25,455 bases of DNA, from contig NW_019775524.1 in NCBI RefSeq assembly GCF_001039355.2, positions 365,030 to 390,484 on the forward strand, read 5' to 3'. This DNA is from Lingula anatina (taxonomy: Eukaryota; Brachiopoda; Lingulata; Lingulida; Lingulidae). Under the pieces are notes generated by a model, which was not told the origin of the DNA, ran no database searches, and saw only the letters and a program-made list of their open reading frames with translations. Below, piece by piece: positions 11,786 through 20,482 of the stretch (positions are counted from its first letter, which is position 1; every line of letters begins with the position of its first letter). The position numbers and the translations under genes were made by a program.

Positions 11786-13384
11786 TTAGTTGACATGGGG
11801 AAAGAAATCAGTCAGCATTTTCATGGCCCATGGAGATTCTCCAACATCCAATTGTGGCGCATACTTGTTAAATGCGATATGGTTAAGATTGGTCGACGTT
11901 GGAGTGACCGTCACATTCTGGTTTAAAGCCCATCGTATCATTATTGTTCCAGGGGTTGTGCGGTATTTTCTAGCTGCAAGGTCCAACATTTTGTGGCTTA
12001 ATAGAGGGCTTTCTCGTGTACCGTTCTCAGTTTCCAAAACCCCCATCAACCCATGCGCCATGAACGTGATGCCGTTGTCTTTGCAGAACTGACGCAGTTT
12101 AGTTTTCCTGTTGTGCAAGTTGAAATTATTTTGTACAACGGAGAGAGGAACTTTAGCAAAACCAATCAATCTTCGAAGCTCAGACATCTTAAAGTTGCTC
12201 ACGCCTAGAGACCGAATTTTACCACCTTCGTTCAGTTCCTCCAAAGCTTCCCAAGATTCCTTCCAAGTGCCACGGTTATCGTTTGCTTCGCACTTGAATT
12301 TCATACCATCACAAGAGGGCGCTTTAATCAGTACTAAATCAATGTAGTCGGTTTTCAGTCTAGTTAGAGATCTTTGAACAGAAGCGATAGTTTTTTCTCT
12401 CCCTAAATTTCTTGGATGGACTTTCACGACGATAAAAACATCCTCTCGCTTGACATCTGGAGTGGAAGCTAAAATAGTCCCTAGAATCTCCTCGGATTCA
12501 TCATCTGGGTCCGTGTCAAAGAGTCTGTAAAATAATTTTAGTTTTGCAGTGGTAAAAAATACATGTGAATCAATAACACCGAGCAATAACAAAGCGTTCA
12601 TCTTTCATATTAAATATATTAAGGGATGATTTTTTAAAGCATTTTGTCAGAATATTCGAGTAACTCTATGTCATTTGGATCATTTAAATACGATTTTAAC
12701 TATGTCATCATGTCAGAAATTATCTTTAAATCTATTAATGGTTCACTACTCAAGACTTCGCAATATCGTGTCTCGGCATTAAAAAGAGGCCAGTAACACA
12801 AGGCACCTTTCATTTCCTACTGAATAGTTCCATTAGGGTGCTCTAACGCATAGATTACCTACGGTATAGGCCTATGTGATTACTTTGATATTCACTGGTT
12901 GTCAAATGGATTTCAGGGCCGTAGCCTCCGGGGGAGCAGGGGGGCAGCTGCCTCCCCTGGGATTTGAGGTGCAAAAAAAATAATCGCAATTTCTGACTTC
13001 TGATTGAGCAATAAATAACAGTTAAAATGCACCAGAATGCAGTATTATACATACAGTTTTTAAAAATTTTCCACACCGTGGGAGGGGGACACCCCCCCCC
13101 TTGGTGGCTTCGCCCCCTCGTGTCTGTTTACTGCCCCCCCCCCTGGCAGTTTGTTCAGGCTACGGCCCTGGATTTAAATGGATTTTAAAAAAGCTAACCC
13201 CCCACCTTTTACCTGTACCCCCCCCCCCTTTTACCTGTAGCCCATTCGCAGAGCGTGTGAAGCAGCTGGTTTAGCCTTATCAACCGGTTGGCCGCTCAAT
13301 CCAAATCCAAGTGACGGCACTAGAATATTAATAAAAATTTGTCTACCTTACTGTATATTGTAAATGTTTAATTGACAGCTTTTG

Positions 13385-13445
<61 letters not shown>

Positions 13446-13913
13446 TTAAAGTCAAATTGTACATCCAACTTTTATCTAATTAGAGTGTCCATTTGATTGT
13501 AATTGAAGCGTCACCGGTATTCCTGCCAAAAAGCTTTTCATAACGATTTACACTCTTTTTATATTGAGTTTCGTCACCTGATTATTAAAGACACATAACA
13601 GTCATTATAGGTATGTCATCTGTTACGTAGACTTAACACAGGACTAATACTCACTGGCATAGCCACTTTTGAGTGTGGTCGAAAAGAAGTTATAAAGCCT
13701 GTCTGCTGTCTCGAAGTCGTGCACCAAATTCAAGACTTTTGGATTAAGATAACCATATTTTTCGATGAACTCTTGCATTGGCATATCTTCCATGCGTTCT
13801 TGGCAGGTAATTTCTGAGGGAAAACAAGGTTGTTTATGTGTAATTCAATGATAAAGATGACAGAAGTTGTAAGAACCTATAAGTTAATGAGAAAGGCCGA
13901 ATCAGATGTAGGC

Positions 13914-13946
<33 letters not shown>

Positions 13947-13964
13947 TCCGCATGTTTTCAACCA

Positions 13965-14013
<49 letters not shown>

Positions 14014-17000
14014 GTCAGCAACATAACTCAAAAAGTTATGGACCGATTTTGATGAAATTTTCAGGAACTATTGGAACAGATGATTGGTTTTTGGTGGTGA
14101 TCCGGATCAATAACCAATCAATAATCAATAATCAATAAAAAATCAATAATAAAAAATAAAAAAACTACATCATTATAGAATGAAAGTTTAGGTGTGAAAC
14201 GGCATTGGGTAGAGACTTTGTTGCCTTGGCGGAGGTCTGCGCTCTCGGAGTGCTTTTCTATAGTTATGATTATGATTATACCGATGCTTGTATTTGTTTA
14301 TTTATTTATCTACATTGTATCACTTACCTTTTGGTGTGGCCTCTCTCATTGCAATGCACATCTCTGTTAACATTTCCTGTGTTTTATCGACGGGGTATCC
14401 TTTCTCCATACAACTGATGTAGTCCATAAAGATCGTCACAGCTATGTTAGGTGGACCGCCCATGGTGCGAACTTGGTGGTACCACCCCTCGGGCACGTAG
14501 ATAATATCCCCCTCATACAGCGTGATATTGTAGATGTCGACTTTGGAAACATTGGGGAATTTGATGAGGTCCACGGCTTCCGGTTCAACTGGAGAGATCC
14601 CTGGAATATTGCATGGAATGAGAGACGACTTTAAAAGAAACAGCGAGGAATACATACGTGTATGAATACATGGATGCGAAAAATAACACCGCTATCATGG
14701 AGGACAAAAAAATCCGTCAGAATTACACTAACTGATGAATGCAGTATATACTGTTTTCCCAGATAATTGATGATGCTTCAAGGCAATGATAAAGTTACCG
14801 ATGTAGGCGTATCTCTATATATTCAGAAGTCATCCACGCTGTCTGCCTGGCCCAAAATCAAATGAAGTATTAATAGCACGTATTGCTTAATTTACAAAAA
14901 AAGAAAAATTGATCGTAAAATCTGATTAGTTTATCGTCTTATAACCTGGTGACTGGTTCTCTGGTGTCTAAAGAACCGCTTTCCTAGATAGAAAGAAAAC
15001 GCATTTGTGCTATTTTCAATTCAAAATAACTTAACTTTGAAATTTATCTATAACAAGCCTGGGCAAATATCAAATGTATTCAAACTCTAAACTCCAGAAA
15101 CAAGCCCCAAAGATCCTTCCATTATTTTAATTTTTCATACTGATCCATCAAATCCCTGGCTGTGGCCCTGTTATATATGTTTATATAATATCAACAGAGA
15201 TCCCACTTTCCTGTGTCTCGGCTCCCACTTCCTCAAGTTAACATTACCTCTGTGATAGTTAAAATCGTCCACGTGCAGGTATTTCCCGTGGGTCGGCGGT
15301 ATCAGGATCCACTGCCGTTGTCCCGTGATTTGAGTAAACATGTTTTCTGTTCCGTCTACGTGGACGAATGTGCTAGACCAGGCAGCGTTGAATAACAGCG
15401 AAAACTGTGTCGCCTGGGGAAAATTGAAATGCATTGGTTTTGGTCAGTATTGTTCAGTGTACCGATTTATTCTGTACAAAATTGTTGAATCATAACACCA
15501 CATTGAAATAAATTTGGACGTTTCTGTTATTGATAAAATTTATAATAGAAAAATATAATGCGCTGATATACCGTAGCCAGCAATTTCAGAAGGGGGGTTC
15601 GTTTTCTGAAAAAGTGGACCTTTTACCATAAAATCCTAAATAAAACCAAGCAAAAAGCGTGGTTCTTTCGAATCCTCCGAACCCCCCTGGCTACGGGCTT
15701 GCGTAGATGGTTTACCCTCTAGAAATTACCAAATACGAATGTAAATAACGTGTAAGGGCACTTAAAATAAGACAAAGAAATTAAACTGAACAGATATTGA
15801 AAACTAATGTTGATTCCAAGATTCCAACAAGACAAGTTTAATTCATTAAACAAGGAAAATTACTACGCCAATCAAATTTTCAACAATACACCAAAAATAA
15901 CATTTATCAAACGATACCCTTTTAATTATGGCGTCGCAACCAAGGAATTTTGGGATAGTCAGATCTTTGGACATTGCCGGAGACACGAAGCCATCCAGGT
16001 ATATATGCTTATCGCGGTACTGGCTAAAATGAAGGTTTGAAAATAATAAATAAATATTAATTTTTTCATCGACAAGACATCCAATTTACAATCTGTGTGT
16101 TTACTTGAATTTTTCACCGTCAAAAATCTAGTCACTTATCTTGAAGTACTTATCTTTGAATGAAGGACGGTGCTTTCCTCATGATGGAATTTTAATAAAA
16201 TGCAGTACCTCTCTCCCCTTCCTCGATCACAACCAGACCCATATACGAAAAGATATCTGAAGCAATCAATCAGTCACATTTTGTGAAAGTCTCCATCTGC
16301 AGTCTCAATCCCTTTTCGAGCAAAATACTCAAGCCAAAGTATTGAAGGAGAATCTCCCCCTCTCTCTCTCTCAACATAGTCACCCACATACAACATACAT
16401 GTACACACGCGCACATACATGACCGTGTACACGCAAGGCTGTCTATTTACAAAGGTGTGTATTAGAGTTCTTCCTGTGTGTTTCTATTAAAGCGTGTATT
16501 CGCGTGCATAACATGCACGTGCGGATAAACAAATGTGCTTCACGCAAACATTCACACTAATGCACGCGACATTATCGATAGGAGAGAGACAACAGCTAAG
16601 TGCGTCAAGTGTGGCTGAAGTCAAAACTCAACAATGATATTATGACTTTTCATGAACTGCATGAACTGACAAAAAAAAATCCTCGCCCTGTAAGCAGCAT
16701 AATGCATAAACGCTTTTAGTGGGCTGACGTTCTCTTGAATAACATCATTCAACGGATTTTTATTCATGTTTGAATGAAGGAGCGCATCAGCCTCTTAAAT
16801 GGTGTTGTGAGTTACTCGTTACGAACTCGTGTCGTGAGCTGGGAAGTTTCTGTTCAAATAGATCGGGAGATGGACTGTGAAATTACTATAAACCATGCGT
16901 TGATTAACAAAACAACCAAAACAATCAAAATTCCATAAAGGAACAGGTGTAAGCTTGTCGATATGGGCTCTAATTAACCACTATTATGAATAGATGAGGT

Positions 17001-17571
17001 TGGATTAACATATTAAATGCACGCTATATCAAGCCAGAAAGGAATGCTTATGTCCGTGATTGAAGTCCTATATTCATAGAAAAATTACCCCAAACAGATA
17101 AAATGCTCTTTACACAGAAATATTTGCGACTCACTCCAAAAATTCATTCATACTCATCATCATGGCCGACTTGTGTCTGTGGTCAGTGATATTATTCCAC
17201 ATAACAACAAAATCTTCGTGACCAAATTTCTCTCGTAAATAATCTTCATTCTTCCATTTCTCCACGGCCGGCCAGTGTTTCAGCGACCCTCGGACCACGA
17301 GGGGGACTGACTGCCGCATGTGGTCTCTGTAAAAATCTTCTGGACTCGGGAAATGATCCATCACGATCAGCTCCTTTTCCTTGTCCACGTGAAGTCCAAA
17401 CTTCTGCATGTGACCCTTTGGTGGCGTCTGGGTCGCATCTCCGGCGTCTCCATCGGTCCAGATGCTGTGGATACCAGAGAGAACCTGAGTCAGATCGGGC
17501 CTGAAGTACCCCAAAACCAGGGCCAGAAGGACGGGGAGAGTCCCCACGTAGAACGTCTTTCTAGTGCCCAT
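11786..17571 (-). CDS. Membrane-anchored JmjC (cupin_8)-aldo-keto reductase fusion protein, copy A
   Basis: Seven exons: 17135-17571, 15918-16023, 15248-15413, 14328-14600, 13655-13813, 13235-13319, 11786-12524. All introns are GT..AG and the phases are 2,0,1,1,1,2. Together they give 1965 nt, 654 aa and a TAA stop. Residues 1-5 (MGTRK) are basic and 7-23 hydrophobic without a clear cleavage site, so a signal anchor with the rest lumenal is likely. Residues about 70-290 form a cupin_8/JmjC fold: an N-terminal 'FPSPEDFYRDHM...PLVVRG' segment, H199-V-D201, then GWYH278, a complete Fe(II) triad; R214 sits at the usual 2-oxoglutarate Lys position. Residues about 300-380 are a linker with no recognised domain. 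Residues 381-654 are an AKR fold: MPSLGFG start, FD412T, K443, GKIRSLGVSNF (510-520). AKR tetrad Tyr is D417 and His is K476. NXS/T sites include N127 and N261. Both domains are clear; substrate is unknown. Confidence 0.85.
12525..13234 (-). other. Copy A intron 6 with a MITE
   Basis: Phase-2 intron of 710 bp. The donor is CAG|GTAAAAG at its high-coordinate end and the acceptor is TTTTACAG before 12524. It carries the CAGGGCCGTAGCC inverted-repeat element at 12914-13170 and two C-rich stretches. The donor-like word TACAGGTA occurs a second time about 20 bp into the intron (around 13211-13217), which could act as a cryptic donor. Confidence 0.7.
12914..13170. mobile_element. hAT-like MITE with CAGGGCCGTAGCC termini
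   Basis: The left end CAGGGCCGTAGCCT is inverted at the right end as AGGCTACGGCCCTG (13157-13170). The two flanks share 'tggattt' (12907-12913 and 13169-13175), which fits a 7-8 bp target duplication overlapping the terminus. The interior is G/C homopolymer-rich with no transposase, so it is non-autonomous. CAGGG ends plus an 8-bp target site are hAT hallmarks; the family assignment is inference. Confidence 0.65.
13388..13443. repeat. (GA)n microsatellite
   Basis: Perfect GA run of about 28 units inside copy A intron 5 (13320-13654). Confidence 0.95.
13914..13944. repeat. (TTA)n microsatellite
   Basis: Perfect TTA trinucleotide run directly abutting the left end of the MITE that starts at 13944, in copy A intron 4. 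Confidence 0.9.
13944..14236. mobile_element. MITE-like element with ACCTCCGC/GCGGAGGT ends and internal (TGTC)n
   Basis: ACCTCCGC at 13944-13951 is inverted as GCGGAGGT at 14229-14236. The interior has a (TGTC)n run (13967-14016), then 'caaaaagttatggaccg' and 'ttgatgaaattttcagg', and ends with 'ttgccttggcggaggt'. From memory, similar sequences are dispersed in many marine invertebrate genomes; that was not checked here. It sits in copy A intron 4, carries no transposase, and has no obvious target-site duplication. Confidence 0.55.
15571..15696. mobile_element. Short MITE with CCGTAGCCAG termini
   Basis: CCGTAGCCAG at 15571-15580 is inverted as CTGGCTACGG at 15687-15696. The next inner blocks also pair (aggggggttcg near 15591 with cgaacccccct near 15679). 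Only about 60 bp of unique interior remain. It lies in copy A intron 2 and shares the CCGTAGCC core with the element at 12914-13170, so the two may be related families. Confidence 0.65.
16024..17134 (-). other. Copy A intron 1
   Basis: A 1111-bp phase-2 intron with donor GTGAGT after 17135 and acceptor ATTTTAG before 16023. It contains AC/GT-rich low-complexity DNA around 16380-16560 but no inverted-repeat element or open frame that I can support. It separates the exon encoding the anchor and the N-terminal cupin segment from the rest of the JmjC domain. Confidence 0.7.
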
Positions 17572-17893
17572 AGTGTTAACTGTTCCGCCTTAGCTGCATG
17601 AAGGACTGAGAGTATAGCAAGCATGCTCTAGTTACATGTACGTTTGTTATTCTGGAAAGTACAAGTTTATATGACGTTCCACACCGCTGTTTCTGAAAAG
17701 GACTTTGAGTGAAGGACTGTGCCCATTTATTCATCAAAAGACAGGATTGCCGAAGTGTGAAATAATGCATCTTATTTCCTTTTCAAAGACACTCGGTGCG
17801 TTCTGCGGGTAAATGCGTTCGTGCCGGTGTGGCGTGTACCGCTCGGAGCGTGAAGCATCCATTCTGCTCATGCACACAAAGCGCAGGCAACTC

Positions 17894-17931
17894 TGAGATA
17901 CTTCCGGCGTGTACAGTCCGTCTCTATATAG
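17894..17931 (-). promoter_or_regulatory. Candidate core promoter of copy A
   Basis: On the minus strand CTATATAG (17924-17931) is preceded by TGATGACT and followed about 31 nt later by an initiator-like TCTCAGAG (A at 17894). Transcription from there would give a 5' UTR of about 320 nt to the ATG at 17571. Composition rises in G+C just downstream. This is pattern only; an additional upstream non-coding exon cannot be excluded. Confidence 0.3.
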
Positions 17932-18135
17932 AGTCATCAATACATTCTTAACCTTTAATAAACAAACATACTGCAAATTCAAACGTAATCTTTAGAAGTA
18001 TTTATATCTTATAGATGTTCACCTCTACTGCGGTTTCCCTCAGGTGGTCATATCAACACACTAGCCTAGTAAAATCAATACTAATATAGTAGCTAGCAAT
18101 TTGATCGTTTTAACGCACAATTATATATATATAGA

Positions 18136-18355
18136 TAATGACAAAATTAAACTAATGCTGGATCTTACGTTGGAATGGAGATCACGACGTTTCGACCGCA
18201 CTACAGCATAGACTGAGCCTTCATCGGCTGAACTGAGACTGTCACCACGTGACACCGATGGCAACGCCAAATCAGCTCAACTGAAGGTCTTTTGATAAGG
18301 TTGGAACGTCGTGATCTCCGTTTCAACGTAAGATCCAGTATCTAATTTCATTTTT
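18136..18355. mobile_element. Foldback element with about 40-bp inverted termini
   Basis: The arm at 18158-18197 (starting ctggatcttacgttg) is inverted at 18299-18338 with only a few mismatches, and weaker pairing continues outward to about 18136 and 18355. On the minus strand the interior has a GCCGATGAAGGCT hairpin followed by GGTCGAAACGTCGTG. That arrangement recalls the hammerhead-ribozyme-bearing termini of Penelope-like elements, but the core is not an exact CTGATGA. No coding sequence is present. Confidence 0.6.
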
Positions 18356-19107
18356 TTCTCATGATCTTACTACAATATAACTGGATAAATCAAAACAATC
18401 ACTTTGATACCATAAACATGTTCTGTTCTGTGTTTTTATAGTGCCTGAACACAATGTTTTAGTTTTAAAAAAAGAGATGGTGTTATTGATTTATAAATTC
18501 AAAATGAAATTTAATTCCCATTCACAGACTGCCAACATAACTCCACGGAAGCATTTTGTACTGCAAATACACCGAACAGTAAGCGTGTACATATATTGTT
18601 GTTGTCTTCTGACTAATCAATATAAACTACATATCATTGAAAAATATGCTGATCGCGCTTTCTATACTTCCCTATAGTATTCACTGTTTAATCCATTTTG
18701 AATCTAAAAAAAAAATATCCAAAAATTACCGCCATATGGATTAATATTCAATAAATCGACTTCAATTGTTTTGTCATTGATATATAGGCCTACCAGGCCT
18801 TGTAAACAATAAATTCCGTTTGCGATTTCGAGTTTTGAGTTTATGATTCGAACGCCGAAATAACCTCTAAATCTGCGATTTAATGTTATGAATGTAAACA
18901 TACTATTTGAGGCTTTCAACAGTCTTTTCTCGATTCCGAAAAGAGAGCAGAAACCCCTCCTTGAATGCACACTCTTCTGAGTCTCTTAAAGGCCTCAGTT
19001 GTCAAGAACCCCCTCGTTTCACTTGAGTTCCAAAAGAACTTCCATAGCTGGAGCCTTTTTGGAATGAGAGATTCGGATGAGGCCCGAATGGGCATTGGAT
19101 TAGACAA

Positions 19108-19320
19108 GGTTACCATAAACCTATTGTACTACTAGCAGGATCGATCTAACTCCGAGGGGATCCTCGCTAAATTGCATTTAGTTTAAGCGACTTAAATTTC
19201 TGTCACGCCCACTGAAGCTGCTAGGTGGGTAATTAACTTTCGTCCACGATTAAACTGAATGCAGTTTAGCGAGAATCCCATCGGAGATAATCGATTCTGC
19301 TAGTACAATAGGGTTACGGG
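19108..19320. mobile_element. Foldback MITE with roughly 70-80-bp inverted arms
   Basis: The left arm (about 19108-19192) contains cctattgtactactagcag and gatcgatctaactccg. The right arm (19249-19320) is its imperfect inverse, containing ctgctagtacaatagg. The centre, with 'gggtaattaactttcgt', is homologous in opposite orientation to the centre of the element at 24252-24460. There is no transposase, so the element is non-autonomous. Confidence 0.7.
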
Positions 19321-20154
19321 AATGGTCCCTTAAACACCACCGCTGGAAACTCAGTATTCGTCCAAATCTGCTGTCAGTGTTACTTTGTACCGTTTTTATA
19401 TGAGCACAATGAAATCTCAGGTTAAGACGTAAATTAGGCGTTGTTAATCAAATATCCGCGGCTCGAAAAGGCAATTTCGTTTTTAAGGCCCAATACCTTA
19501 GCAATCGGTGAGTGCTTATAGTATTACGTATCAACTGTTCAGCAATTTAATGCTTAGAATATTTAATTCTCGAGACTGGCTTAAGATATTGACCACAAAA
19601 ATCAGGATCCAATAGAGAGGCTCACAACAGAAAAAGATTAGTAAAATGTGCCGGTACAGGCTGTATCGCTGCAGTAGGGGGCCCATATCTTTCGATGTTA
19701 AAAAGACCTAAGAAACGAATTTATTTCAGCCATTGAAGTATGAAATATATCATGATACTTTGTTGTTAATGTATGAAAAGACTGAAGTTGATACAAGTCA
19801 TGATGAAAAAAGTATTCTTAACGCTTTCAAACTCCGTTCTTTTTACCAATTTTGCACTTTTATAGAAAACACAACAGAAAGTAAGCGATGTGAATAGCAA
19901 GGATAGCTTTTCAATCTTATCTGTTTATTGAAAATAGAAATACATGAATGAAATGCGTTAATCATTTGGACCACAGATTAAGGAAATTTCCGATTAATGA
20001 CCTTTCAGATTACGGCTTTTAAAGAATCCAGCAAAGAAGCCTTTTAAAGCAAAATTTAAAAATGCGTGTATGTGCAACGCGAATGAAACAATAAAAACTT
20101 TTCAAGCTAAGTTGCTAATGTTTCTTTTTATATGCATTATGTCTGAATAGCGTG

Positions 20155-20160
20155 TTTATT
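20155..20160 (-). promoter_or_regulatory. Candidate polyadenylation signal of copy B
   Basis: TTTATT on the plus strand gives AATAAA on the minus strand, 323 nt beyond the stop of copy B. The spacing is close to that of copy A (287 nt). Confidence 0.3.
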
Positions 20161-20482
20161 TTTCGTACGAACCGTTTTTTTCTTTCGTTAACTTTAAGGG
20201 CAGTTGGAACATGTTCCATTTTGCAACGAAGCTCTTATCAATCTCATCTGAAAAGAATGCTTAAAGTTCGACTTTTTTTATCAAGTCCAAATTATATATT
20301 AAAATTATGAATGCCTAAAGCTCTATAATTTGAAAAGTAGCTGCAAATATACTTTTGTGCGATGGCGTATTGAGCACGTCCCTCTAGAATGAGAATAAAT
20401 ACCACAGAAATATGGTTATCCGGGACCGCCAAATGACCTGTGCCATAAGCTCATCTCTGTGCAATGACGCAACCACCTCTGC

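Larger units (their letters stand above)
17932..20154. other. Spacer between copy A and copy B
   Basis: No gene is supported. It holds the inverted-repeat element at 18136-18355 and the foldback element at 19108-19320. Open frames near 18441-18677 and 18704-19116 are AT-rich or cross repeats and show no recognised motif. The rest appears unique and non-coding. Confidence 0.55.

Noticed and set aside
11790-12347. Plus-strand open frames of 78-100 codons over 11790-12347, and the similar 20586-20789 frame
   Set aside because: They are antisense to the large AKR exons of copies A and B and mirror that coding sequence; no independent motif or start context.
12525-12601. Extension of copy A exon 7 upstream to an ATG at 12601
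   Set aside because: The frame is open, but a TTTTACAG acceptor at 12525 and agreement with copy B (acceptor before 21221) show this is intron; the added residues have no AKR similarity.
13830-14138. 102-codon plus-strand frame with SVCL repeats
   Set aside because: Translation of the TTA and TGTC microsatellites in an intron and MITE.
17320-17601. 93-codon plus-strand frame
   Set aside because: Antisense to exon 1 of copy A, which has the better domain content and splice context.
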